A DNA stretch of 64,000 nucleotides from Vibrio palustris (lineage in GTDB: Bacteria; Pseudomonadota; Gammaproteobacteria; Enterobacterales; Vibrionaceae), in NCBI RefSeq assembly GCF_024346995.1, contig NZ_AP024888.1:558001-622000 (forward strand). The letters are read 5' to 3'. A model generated the notes under the pieces. It saw nothing but the letters and a program-made list of their open reading frames with translations. It had not been told where the DNA came from and searched no databases. The translations under genes and the position numbers were made by a program. The first letter of the stretch is position 1, and each line of letters opens with the position of its first letter. This document shows, piece by piece, positions 16,851 through 25,256 of this stretch.

Positions 16851-18420
16851 GATAGTCTCCCAATAAGTAGGTTCCGTCACTGCGAGGATCGCTCGTTGCT
16901 TGTGCAGTGCCATTGGTACAGCTGATGATCGCTCCTGCGTGCCCCATCACCTCGTTGTTATTAGGGACACTGACCACATCGTGTCCCATTTTGTGTAAAC
17001 TTGTGCCGAGTGAATCATAAAGCGCTTTTTCTAGACGTAAATTATCGGTTTCAGCTCCCCAAGTGCGCCCCAATAGCCAGCGGGGTTTAGCGACAGCATC
17101 TTGCAATGTTTCGCCTTGGTAACAATACCGACTAAATAAGCAACCTTGAGTTTGTGGTTGCCCTTCTCCGCCCATCGTGCCATAAACCATCCGTTGCCCA
17201 TCTTTTAATTCGGCGTAAGCGGGATTTAAGGTATGAAACGGTTTTTTTCTTGGTGCTAAGACATTATGGTGTTTAGGATCCAATGAAAAACTTTTCCCTC
17301 GACAGTTCCACACAATTCCGGTTTGCGGAAGAACGACTCCAGAGCCAAACTCCCAATATAAACTTTGAATAAAACTCACCATGGTTCCGTCTTTATCACA
17401 GGCGCCCATCCAAATCGTATCCCCGGGTTTGGCAATATGAGGCCATGGAGCGGCTTGATTAACATCCACCGAACGGGCTAGCTCATCAATATACTCTGGC
17501 GTTAAATAGTCCTGCAGCTCACAAGTTAAGCTTTGTGGATCCGCAATGACACGGTCACGAATAATAAACGCTTGTTTCGTCGCCTCAACTAAGCGATGAA
17601 TATGATCAAGCTCGACCATATTGTCATCCACTAATCTGTCATAAATGGCCAGTATTAATAGCGAGGCCAAGCCCTGTGTCGGCGCTCCCAGATTATAGAG
17701 TTCGCCTTTAGAAATAGACGTTGTTAAAGGCTCGCACCAATTCGCCGTATAGCGTTGAAAATCGCTCAATTGCAGTGGACTTCCAACAGCTTGCAGATCC
17801 TCTGCCATTAATGTCGCCAGTGTGCCGTGATAAAAATCGTCTAAGCCGTGTTCGGCGAGTTGTTGTAAGGTTTTACTAAGAGTCGAATTCGTTACTTTTT
17901 CGCCGGCAGACAACGGCATGTTGTCTTTTAAATACCATTGATTAAAACTCGCCTCATCTTGCAAGCGAGCAAACGTTTTGTGACTGGCATAGGCTAAACT
18001 GTCGGTCACTGCTATCCCTGCATCGGCAGCGTGAATGGCATCGCCTAGCAAGGTGGCTAACGATAAACCTGAATGGTTGTATTCCAATGCTTTATTCCAA
18101 CCGGACACGGTGCCGGCCATAGTAAGAGCAGCACCGCCACCGCTTTCTGGAATCATGCCATAAGTGGTTTGATATTCGGATAACGTCGCATGTTCTGCCG
18201 CTGCACCACACGCATCAATCGCGACCGGTTTCTCACCTGGCTTGGAAATAAGCCAAAACCCATCGCCACCTAATCCACTCATATGCGGATATTGCACGGT
18301 GACCATGGCAGCTGCTGCGACCATTGCTTCACATGCCGTGCCGCCCGCATCTAAAATACGTTGTCCGGTTTGAGCTGCAAGATAATGAGGCGCGGTAAAC
18401 GCCGTTTGCTTAGTCGTCAT
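16843..18420 (-). CDS. Gamma-glutamyltransferase-fold hydrolase, HpxW-like (probable oxamate amidohydrolase)
   Basis: This Ntn-hydrolase precursor has 525 residues. It lacks a signal peptide, unlike periplasmic Ggt. The expected autocleavage site lies before Thr335 in KPGDTIWMG, giving an alpha chain of about 334 residues and a beta chain of about 190; the beta chain has SxYWEFGSGVV and the GGEGQPQ stretch of the family. In Klebsiella the related HpxW hydrolyses oxamate to oxalate and ammonia, and is encoded with hpxJ and hpxK, as here. Substrate assignment is by homology class and context only. The start ATG 18420 follows AGGTGA and overlaps the amidase gene by 11 nt. Confidence 0.75.
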   Translation of the reverse strand: MTTKQTAFTAPHYLAAQTGQRILDAGGTACEAMVAAAAMVTVQYPHMSGLGGDGFWLISKPGEKPVAIDACGAAAEHATLSEYQTTYGMIPESGGGAALTMAGTVSGWNKALEYNHSGLSLATLLGDAIHAADAGIAVTDSLAYASHKTFARLQDEASFNQWYLKDNMPLSAGEKVTNSTLSKTLQQLAEHGLDDFYHGTLATLMAEDLQAVGSPLQLSDFQRYTANWCEPLTTSISKGELYNLGAPTQGLASLLILAIYDRLVDDNMVELDHIHRLVEATKQAFIIRDRVIADPQSLTCELQDYLTPEYIDELARSVDVNQAAPWPHIAKPGDTIWMGACDKDGTMVSFIQSLYWEFGSGVVLPQTGIVWNCRGKSFSLDPKHHNVLAPRKKPFHTLNPAYAELKDGQRMVYGTMGGEGQPQTQGCLFSRYCYQGETLQDAVAKPRWLLGRTWGAETDNLRLEKALYDSLGTSLHKMGHDVVSVPNNNEVMGHAGAIISCTNGTAQATSDPRSDGTYLLGDYHG

Positions 18421-19645
18421 CGGCATCACCTGTGTTTATGTTGCTTTCGATGCGCGGTTCGTCACAACAATCTTGATCGGTAAGACGTGTGGCCAATGTC
18501 AATAATTCAGCATCTTGGTATGGCGCACCTAACAATGAAACCCCACATGGACCTTGCGGTAAGTGTTCCATCGGTAGATGTAATTGCGGTAAGCTCGCTA
18601 AGCCAGCGTACGCCGTTAAGCCCATTAAATGCGAGCGGTATTCGGCTAACGCAGGCTCTTGCATATCGAGTGCTGGCGGACCAGAAGGTGTGGTTGGTAA
18701 TACCCAAAGACTTTGTGTCTGACAAATTTCCCTATGAAGCCATTGGCTAAACGTTGTACGTTGCTCTAGCGCAATACCATAATCCTTCTCGCTGATCTGC
18801 CTAGCCCACTGCACCCGTGTTGCGATAGCAGGATCTAAACTGTGGCCATGGTGAGATAACCACTCTCCGTGATTTTGAATAATGTCATAGCCTTGAATAG
18901 TACGGAATATTTCACTGAGTATGCTTGGAGTCCATTCACTGTGTTGGCAAATAGCGCCCCTTTTAAGGGGAATCTTTGACGCTTGGCACCACTTTTCTAA
19001 ACGCTCTAACCGTTCAATACCTAGCAAGGTTAAAAACGCATCATCTAGATATAAACTATCGATCTGGTTTACTGGTTCATCGCTTGGATATAACGCGTCA
19101 AATACACTGTGGAGCACATTAAGCCGTTTGGCCAACAAACCCGCTGTATCGAAACGCCCCGCTAACTCAAATGCGGCGTTTAAACTCAAGACACCGTGTG
19201 TAGGACGTAATCCATAAATATTGGTGTAACTTGCCGGAACCCTGACTGAGCCGCCCGTATCGGTCCCTATCGCAAAATCTGCTAGATCACTTGCCACAGA
19301 AACAGCAGAGCCACTTGATGAGCCCCCAGGAATACACTCTAGCGCGGCAGGGTTGATAGGTGTGCCATAATGGATATTTTGTCCATTGAGGCTATAAGCT
19401 AGCTCGTCAGTTTGCACACGACCAACACATTCTGCGCCGCATGCAAGCAAAGAAGTAATCAGTGGTGAGGTTTCATTCGCCGGTTCATGCGTGGCAAGCC
19501 ACTGGGGATTACCAGCCCCCGTCACGTAGCCCGCCACATCAAAAAGATCTTTAAACACAAACCGATAACCAGAAAGGCAACCAGTTTGAGTCGGGGCCAA
19601 GTGCATTGGCCCTTGCTGACAAAAGATTCGAGTATCCATACTCAT
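18410..19645 (-). CDS. AMI1-like amidase-signature enzyme in the purine island
   Basis: This amidase-signature protein has 411 codons and the Ser-cisSer-Lys triad in place: Lys32 (FVFKDLFDVAG), Ser109 (GGSSSGS) and nucleophile Ser133 (TDTGGSVRVPAS). The spacing and the short length resemble the compact AMI1/indole-acetamide hydrolase subgroup more than AtzE/HpxY (which is usually longer). The Klebsiella hpx cluster also has an amidase (HpxY) beside HpxW, so this may fill that place, but the natural substrate is unknown; oxalurate, oxamate or a ureido compound are plausible. AAGGAT precedes the ATG. It is co-transcribed with the HpxW-like gene. Confidence 0.8.
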   Translation of the reverse strand: MSMDTRIFCQQGPMHLAPTQTGCLSGYRFVFKDLFDVAGYVTGAGNPQWLATHEPANETSPLITSLLACGAECVGRVQTDELAYSLNGQNIHYGTPINPAALECIPGGSSSGSAVSVASDLADFAIGTDTGGSVRVPASYTNIYGLRPTHGVLSLNAAFELAGRFDTAGLLAKRLNVLHSVFDALYPSDEPVNQIDSLYLDDAFLTLLGIERLERLEKWCQASKIPLKRGAICQHSEWTPSILSEIFRTIQGYDIIQNHGEWLSHHGHSLDPAIATRVQWARQISEKDYGIALEQRTTFSQWLHREICQTQSLWVLPTTPSGPPALDMQEPALAEYRSHLMGLTAYAGLASLPQLHLPMEHLPQGPCGVSLLGAPYQDAELLTLATRLTDQDCCDEPRIESNINTGDADDD

Positions 19646-19698
19646 ACTACATCCTTGTTTATCACATCGCGTATCTGCGATAACGTCTTGCGTTATTA

Positions 19699-20703
19699 TT
19701 AAGAGGCTGTCGCGACTTTATCTGTGTCCGTGGCTTTCGCTGCATAGCGATTAGCAATAATTGCGCAGTAAAAGATCTGCAGCGGGTGGTATAGCATGAT
19801 AGGCAGCAAAATCATGCCTAAATTCGGGTCACTGGCAAAAATCACTTTGGCCATCGGAATTCCAGCCGCCAATGTTTTCTTTGAACCACAAAAAATGGCC
19901 GTCACTTCATCAGGCATACTAAAACCACACAAGCGGGCGCCCCATTGAATACCATGGACCATAACGATAAGTACCACGACACACACCACTATCGATAACA
20001 CTAATAAACTCGGCGAAAATTGCGTCCAAATTTGGTTAATCATCGAATCACAAAACGCGTTATACACAATTAGAATAATGACGTATTTATCAAGTTTACC
20101 GACAATGGCTTTATGACGAGTCATCCAAGCCACCAGATAAGGGCGTAATAATTGACCGGCGATCATAGGAATCAGTAATAACTTACCGATATCCAGCACC
20201 GCCTCCCAAAAATTCATGTCTGCTCCTTGCAATCCCATGAAGGCTTCAACTAACGCAGGTGTAATAAACACACCAATAATGGATGATAATGATGCGTTAA
20301 AAATCGCTCCTGGAACATTGCCTTTGCCGACACTGGTCATGGTGACAGATGAGGATACGGTACTTGGCAAGGAAAAGAGGTAACAGAAGCCGAATGCGAG
20401 CGGTGCTGGCATAAAGGCTAAAAATTGGTTGCCAAAAATAACCCACAACAACGGGTAGGCTGCAAACGTCGCCAGTTGTACATAGATGTGCAACTTCCAA
20501 TTTGATAAGCCTGCTTTAATCGCTTGCGGCGACAAACCTAAACCGTGTAAAAAAAAGACCAAGGCTATACCAACACTGGTCACAACATCCAAATGCAAAA
20601 TACCATCTGTTTTGCCAAGATTAGGTGTAAACACCGCCAACGCTATGGCAGCCATCATTCCTAAAATAAACCATTCTTTTTTAATCTTTGCTAATATTTT
20701 CAT
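19699..20703 (-). CDS. BASS-family (SBF-like, YfeH/RCH1 type) transporter
   Basis: This integral membrane protein of 334 residues has about nine or ten hydrophobic segments from residue 12 onward and belongs to the bile acid:Na symporter superfamily subgroup PF13593-like. The family hallmarks are visible: LGLSPQAIKAGLSNWKLH near the N-terminus, SLPSTVSSSVTMTSVGKGN in the crossover region and FCGSKKTLAAGIPMAKVIF near the end. It sits between the RpiR regulator and the amidase, 53 nt upstream of the latter, so it may import or export a ureide, oxamate or oxalate. The substrate cannot be read from the sequence. Confidence 0.8.
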   Translation of the reverse strand: MKILAKIKKEWFILGMMAAIALAVFTPNLGKTDGILHLDVVTSVGIALVFFLHGLGLSPQAIKAGLSNWKLHIYVQLATFAAYPLLWVIFGNQFLAFMPAPLAFGFCYLFSLPSTVSSSVTMTSVGKGNVPGAIFNASLSSIIGVFITPALVEAFMGLQGADMNFWEAVLDIGKLLLIPMIAGQLLRPYLVAWMTRHKAIVGKLDKYVIILIVYNAFCDSMINQIWTQFSPSLLVLSIVVCVVVLIVMVHGIQWGARLCGFSMPDEVTAIFCGSKKTLAAGIPMAKVIFASDPNLGMILLPIMLYHPLQIFYCAIIANRYAAKATDTDKVATAS

Positions 20704-20742
20704 TAAGTTAATTCTATTTTGCGTTAAATATAAATATTGGCG

Positions 20743-21561
20743 CTATTCTACTTCATGTAACTGAGAATAACTCTGACTGATTTGACGACTTTTAGTGACC
20801 GCGTCACTTCCTAATTGGAGATAGACCTGATTGACCAAAAAAGACACTAAACTCATCGGTACCGCATAACTGTCCAAAGGCGCATGATTGTCCATATGAC
20901 ACACCAGCATATGCTGGCATTGCTGGCTATAACGTTGACCTGATTGGTCAGTGATCAACAACACATCCATATGGCTGACATACTCCATTAATTTAGAAAA
21001 ATGGGCGATACGCCGGCGTATACCTATGACAATAATAAAGTCACCGTCGTTCAGTTGACTGAGATCTTCACCAACGGTTTGCCCAGGCAATGGAAGTAAT
21101 AGCACGTTGTCACGGCATTGCATCAACTGCTGGCGTAAATGTAACGCAACTGGATAACTATTACGATAGCCAATCACCACTACTCGCCGTGCATTCGCTA
21201 TTGGCTGTATCAAGCGGGTCATATCCATATTGGCAAGTTGCGACCATAACTGTTCAAGCGCGCTCACTTCATGTCGAATACTCGGATCTGCAATCTCAGA
21301 TGTCAGTACAGGTACACCTTGCTCACGCTGCGCGATAACTTCTTCACGCAATGCTAAATGATCTTTATATCCGAGTTGGCGTATAAACCGACTCACTGTC
21401 GTTTTCGACACATCGCAGGCAATGGCAATCTGCGCAGTGGACTGCATCACAATCTTATCCGGATGTCCCTGTAGATAATCAGCAATCCGCCGCCCACTGT
21501 GGCTCAATTGTTCATAGTGATGAGCAATACGTTCACTCAGTGAATCCACTCGGTTAGTCAT
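20743..21561 (-). CDS. RpiR/MurR-family transcriptional regulator
   Basis: This 272-residue regulator has an N-terminal RpiR helix-turn-helix (residues about 5-75, with AIACDVSKTTVSRFIRQLGY as the recognition region) and a C-terminal SIS domain (about 105-260, with VVVIGYRNSYPVALHLRQQL), which in the family senses a sugar phosphate or related metabolite. ATG 21561 is chosen because AGGA lies 9-10 nt upstream; ATG 21582 is an alternative. It is 39 nt upstream of the BASS gene and probably is the first gene of the rpiR-BASS-amidase-hpxW-hpxJ-allC operon. Three 8-bp tandem repeats upstream may be its operator. Confidence 0.85.
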   Translation of the reverse strand: MTNRVDSLSERIAHHYEQLSHSGRRIADYLQGHPDKIVMQSTAQIAIACDVSKTTVSRFIRQLGYKDHLALREEVIAQREQGVPVLTSEIADPSIRHEVSALEQLWSQLANMDMTRLIQPIANARRVVVIGYRNSYPVALHLRQQLMQCRDNVLLLPLPGQTVGEDLSQLNDGDFIIVIGIRRRIAHFSKLMEYVSHMDVLLITDQSGQRYSQQCQHMLVCHMDNHAPLDSYAVPMSLVSFLVNQVYLQLGSDAVTKSRQISQSYSQLHEVE

Positions 21562-21592
21562 ATTTGATTTTCCTGCATTCATATTAACAACA

Positions 21593-21617
21593 AACAATGA
21601 AACAATGAAACAATTGA
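21593..21617. promoter_or_regulatory. Three tandem 8-bp repeats upstream of rpiR
   Basis: AACAATGA occurs at 21593-21600 and 21601-21608, followed by AACAATTGA at 21609-21617. The repeats are in phase with less than one helical turn each and lie about 32-56 nt upstream of the rpiR start, in the place for an operator or for the core promoter. Binding is an inference. Confidence 0.4.
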
Positions 21618-21851
21618 ACCATTTTTATTAAATAAAGCAACGATTGTGCCATAGACAAAATTAAAAATTTATCCTGTTATTTCAGACGTTTAATATTAAA
21701 TCTCGGTTCAATAAGGCATGTTTTTTAACATTAAATGGTTATTTTGGTGCATAAATGAGTAATTCTGGTGCAAGTGTTTCCAAAATATAACTCATGTTAG
21801 TAGTGTGTATTGCTCTCTAATCGATGTATAAGACAAAAGAGAAAAACAGAC

Positions 21852-21889
21852 AAAAAAATGCCCCAGCTAGATCATTGCCTAGCTAGGGC
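21852..21889 (-). terminator. Terminator after the NCS1 permease gene
   Basis: On the minus strand GCCCTAGCTAG pairs with CTAGCTGGGGC (one G-T pair), loop GCAATGAT, then A and seven Ts. It is 30 nt past the stop codon and separates the permease from the rpiR operon. Confidence 0.8.
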
Positions 21890-21919
21890 CATCTTTCACT
21901 CTTTCATATACAACTTGGC

Positions 21920-23362
21920 TTATTTAACAGGTGTGGCTGGGTTATAAACCGTCTGCGTCGCAATCTGTGTTTGCATAAGGTAACGATAAAATACTGCGGC
22001 AGAGCCTCCGCCAATAAATAAGGCGTAGTTGGCCAACCCTGGTATCATGAAAGTCGCAACAATCGCAATCAATCCGGAAGCAACCAACGCATAGATGCTC
22101 TTCATATTGATACCATTCTTATACCAGTACAACCCTTGCTTAGATTCGGTATATAGCGACGGAATATCCATTTGGCGGCGTTTGATTATGTAATAATCGA
22201 CAATGATAATGCCATACAAGGGCCCAATCATGGCGCCTAATACATCAACGGTATAGTGAATCACTTGAGGGTTATTAAATAAATTCCAAGGTGTGAGCAC
22301 AACTGAACCAATAGCCGCGATGAAACCACCCAGTTTAAAGTTGATTTTTTGAGGGGACACGTTTGAGAAATCGAACGCTGGCGCAACAAAGTTCGCGACA
22401 ATATTAATACCCACAGTGGCAAAGATAAATGTCAAAGCCCCTAGTACCGTGATCAAACCACTATCGAGACGACGGACAGTCTCTACAGGATCCGTAATCA
22501 TCTCACCAAAAACGGGCATAGAAGCAGAGACAATAATGACACTAAAAGCCGAAAACACGATAAAATTGAGTGGTAGACCTAACCAGTTACCGAGTTTCAA
22601 TTTTTTATAGCTACCACAATAGCGAGAGAAATCGCTAAAGTTTAAAGTGGGACCGGCGAAATATCCGGCGACTAACGCAGATGCAATGACCATCTGTAAA
22701 ATAGCATCACTGCCGCTAAGTTCTTTATCGCCGAGACTGAACTGAATATTGTCCCAACCCGCTTGGTTGATCATGTAACAACATAAAGCAAACATAGCAA
22801 TATAAATGGCTGGCCCTGACCAATCAATCACTTTACGAATCATATCCATACCGAACATAAAGACAACAGCTTGCAATACCCACATGGACATAAAGCCAAT
22901 CCAACCGAGATAAGACAAACCAATAAAACTTGTCTCTCTTAAAGACGCTAGGCTTGGGAAAAAGTACAACAGTAGAATGATAAACGAGCTAGAAGCTAAA
23001 AAGGTTTGAATACCATACCAAACTACCGCAATGAGACCACGAATGACCGCAGGAACATTAGCGCCAAACACTCCAAACGCCATCCTTGCGACAACAGGAA
23101 ACGGGGCCCCAGACTGCTGACCAGGACGACCCATTAAATTGGCAAATACCATCACTATCATGATGCCCACTAACAAACTAATGAACACTTGAATGCCATT
23201 GAGACCAAGCGCAAACAAACTGGCGGCAAACACATAACCACCTACGCTATGAATGTCTGACATCCAAAAAGCGAAGATACTATACCAGCCCCACTTTTGT
23301 TCTTTATCTGGTGCAAGATCCACATTACTTAATCGCGGGCTTACTGGAAAATCCTTATCCAT
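21920..23362 (-). CDS. NCS1-family permease, probable allantoin transporter
   Basis: This 480-residue polytopic membrane protein has about 12 hydrophobic segments. NCS1 signatures are visible: SIFAFWMSDIHSVGGYVFAASLFALGL in TM1, GAPFPVVARMAFGVFGANVPA, and FCDFSRYC-like NFSDFSRYCGS in the middle. Family members carry nucleobases, hydantoins or allantoin. Divergence from a GntR regulator that is followed by allantoin racemase and allantoinase suggests allantoin. ATG 23362 is selected because AAGGAT lies 8 nt upstream and the N-terminus MDKDFPVSPRLSNVDLAP resembles the family. A candidate GntR operator lies 21 nt upstream. Confidence 0.82.
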   Translation of the reverse strand: MDKDFPVSPRLSNVDLAPDKEQKWGWYSIFAFWMSDIHSVGGYVFAASLFALGLNGIQVFISLLVGIMIVMVFANLMGRPGQQSGAPFPVVARMAFGVFGANVPAVIRGLIAVVWYGIQTFLASSSFIILLLYFFPSLASLRETSFIGLSYLGWIGFMSMWVLQAVVFMFGMDMIRKVIDWSGPAIYIAMFALCCYMINQAGWDNIQFSLGDKELSGSDAILQMVIASALVAGYFAGPTLNFSDFSRYCGSYKKLKLGNWLGLPLNFIVFSAFSVIIVSASMPVFGEMITDPVETVRRLDSGLITVLGALTFIFATVGINIVANFVAPAFDFSNVSPQKINFKLGGFIAAIGSVVLTPWNLFNNPQVIHYTVDVLGAMIGPLYGIIIVDYYIIKRRQMDIPSLYTESKQGLYWYKNGINMKSIYALVASGLIAIVATFMIPGLANYALFIGGGSAAVFYRYLMQTQIATQTVYNPATPVK

Positions 23363-23382
23363 AATCACTATCCTTTGCTTGA

Positions 23383-23392
23383 TTGTATACAA
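23383..23392. promoter_or_regulatory. Candidate GntR operator, permease side
   Basis: The perfect palindrome TTGTATACAA lies 21 nt upstream of the permease start. The same 10-mer occurs just before gntR (23634-23643). Confidence 0.55.
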
Positions 23393-23601
23393 CCAATAAT
23401 ACAAATAGCATGCCATAGTCGTGGATCCCCGCCCCAGCTAGGCTAGCAATGATTCGATAGGCATTGGCGTTTATAACGCGCACCAATAAGCATCAACTCG
23501 TGCTTACTTTTAGGGCAATATCCACTTAAATCCTCACCACTTATGACGATAAACCATTCAATAGGTCGAGTTTCCTAGAGATAAAACATGACACATAGTC
23601 G

Positions 23602-23643
23602 GTATACAATTTGCATATACCTAGTTATTGATATTGTATACAA
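23602..23643. promoter_or_regulatory. Candidate GntR operators, gntR side
   Basis: GTATACAA at 23602-23609 and the full palindrome TTGTATACAA at 23634-23643 are separated by about 33 nt (three helical turns). The second ends 18 nt before the gntR start codon, a position that would allow autorepression. Confidence 0.55.
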
Positions 23644-23661
23644 AATAACAAAGGGAATGTT

Positions 23662-24348
23662 ATGCCAACGGATGAACACATTTACCAACAGATGCGTAAT
23701 GCGATTGTCGAACATCAATTGATTCCGGGCACTCGCCTGCCAGAAGACAAACTATCAGACGCGTTTGGTGTGAGCCGTACGGTGACACGTAAGGTTTTAC
23801 AACGGTTAGCATTAGAACGTTTTGTAACATTACAAGCGAACAAAGGAGCGTTCGTAACCCAGCCGACCGAAAAAGAGTCGTTAGATGTGCTCAATACGCG
23901 CATAATGTTGGAGCCCTTGCTAATCCCCGCGATTGTCGCGAATTGGTCCGATGCCCACTCGCATCGTTTTCGTGCGATGATCAAGCAAGAAAATCAAGCA
24001 AATGCTAATCACCAACATGAGCAAGCCATTCAGTTAACAGCTCGCTTCCACTTTGAACTCGCTTACTTGGCGGATAATGCCATTATGGCCAACTATATTG
24101 AACAACTTTGCTACCGCTCTTCATTGATCATTGCCGCTTATGGCTCTCACAGTAGCGTGAGCTGTGATTGTGACGATCATGCTCAGCTGATTAGCTTGTT
24201 TGAACAACAAGACACCGTGGCCGCCCAGGATTGGATGGTACGCCACCTAGACAATATAAAAGCCTCAATTCAATTTGAAAAAGACGCCTCCGTCGATGTC
24301 GACTTCCAAGCGCTCTTTGCGCACTCAACGCCCTATGCTATCCAATAG
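23662..24348 (+). CDS. GntR-family (FCD/VanR-type) regulator
   Basis: This 228-residue regulator has an N-terminal winged helix (residues about 5-70; RLPEDKLSDAFGVSRTVTRKVLQRL is the GntR helix-turn-helix) and an all-helical FCD ligand-binding domain (about 80-210) with metal-binding-type residues (His in ARFHFEL, His in DDHAQL, His in VRHLDN). GGGAA precedes the ATG. It lies divergent from the NCS1 permease and 69 nt upstream of the allantoin racemase gene. Klebsiella hpx genes are also controlled by a GntR protein (HpxS). It most likely represses or tunes the permease and the racemase-allantoinase genes. Confidence 0.87.
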   Translation: MPTDEHIYQQMRNAIVEHQLIPGTRLPEDKLSDAFGVSRTVTRKVLQRLALERFVTLQANKGAFVTQPTEKESLDVLNTRIMLEPLLIPAIVANWSDAHSHRFRAMIKQENQANANHQHEQAIQLTARFHFELAYLADNAIMANYIEQLCYRSSLIIAAYGSHSSVSCDCDDHAQLISLFEQQDTVAAQDWMVRHLDNIKASIQFEKDASVDVDFQALFAHSTPYAIQ

Positions 24349-24417
24349 CGTTTAATCAATAGAGTCACAAATTACGTCGGACCACGCAGTATACCGCGTC
24401 ATGAAAAAGGAATTCTC

Positions 24418-25149
24418 ATGAAAATACAGTTAATCAATCCCAACACCAGTCAACCAATGACACAAAAAATGGCGCAGGCAGCACAAGCGATCGCTCTTCC
24501 CGGAACCCAAATTATCGCCACTCAGCCACAACATGGACCCAAAAGTATCGAATCTGCATTCGACGATGTGATTGCGGCGGCGGCATTAATGGATGAGATC
24601 GCCGATGGATATCACGCGAACGTTGACGCACATATTATTGCTTGTTTTGGTGATCCTGGGTTAGATGCTGCCCGTGAAATCGCGACAGCCCCCGTTATTG
24701 GTATTGCCGAAGCGGCTTTTCATGCCGCCAGCTTGGTATGTCGTCGTTTTAGCGTCGTGACCACATTAAGCAGCACCGTCCCTACTGCTCATCATTTGTT
24801 AGAACACTATGGTTTTGCCCATTTATGTGCCCAAGTTCGTGCCACAGACATTCCAGTGTTAGACCTTGAAAAGCATTCAGAGGCAGTCTACCAACAACTT
24901 GTTAATGAATGCTGGCAAGCCATTCATCAAGATAATGCCCAAGCGATTGTACTGGGTTGTGCGGGAATGGCGGATATCGTTGCGCGGTTACGTGAAGCGC
25001 TACCGGTTCCGATTATTGACGGTGTCACAGCCGCTGTAACATTCGCTGAAAGCTTAGTGCGGTTAGGGTTGACCACCAGCAAACACGGACATTATGCCGT
25101 GCCGAAAACCAAACCATTTATTGGCCGCTATCAACATTGGAACCGCTAA
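24418..25149 (+). CDS. Allantoin/hydantoin racemase (HpxA-like)
   Basis: This Asp/Glu/hydantoin racemase-family enzyme has 243 residues. It starts MKIQLINPNTSQPMTQKM, and has two catalytic cysteines expected in the family: Cys83 in IIACFGDPG and the Cys in VLGCAGMAD (about residue 182). In hpx clusters this enzyme interconverts allantoin enantiomers so that both can be opened. AAGGAATTCTC precedes the start. It is followed by the allantoinase gene, with a 107-nt gap that contains a 7-bp inverted repeat (CCGCACT at 25204, AGTGCGG at 25221). Confidence 0.85.
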   Translation: MKIQLINPNTSQPMTQKMAQAAQAIALPGTQIIATQPQHGPKSIESAFDDVIAAAALMDEIADGYHANVDAHIIACFGDPGLDAAREIATAPVIGIAEAAFHAASLVCRRFSVVTTLSSTVPTAHHLLEHYGFAHLCAQVRATDIPVLDLEKHSEAVYQQLVNECWQAIHQDNAQAIVLGCAGMADIVARLREALPVPIIDGVTAAVTFAESLVRLGLTTSKHGHYAVPKTKPFIGRYQHWNR

Positions 25150-25256
25150 ACACGAGCAACACAAATAGATGTTGTAAAACACAAATAATATCACTCTGAC
25201 AAACCGCACTGATAACTTATAGTGCGGCGAATGACATACATTTCTAAGGACAGATT

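Noticed and set aside
16843..18420. Periplasmic gamma-glutamyltranspeptidase acting on glutathione
   Set aside because: There is no signal peptide, and the operon context with allantoate amidohydrolase and ureidoglycine aminotransferase favours an HpxW-type cytoplasmic amidohydrolase.
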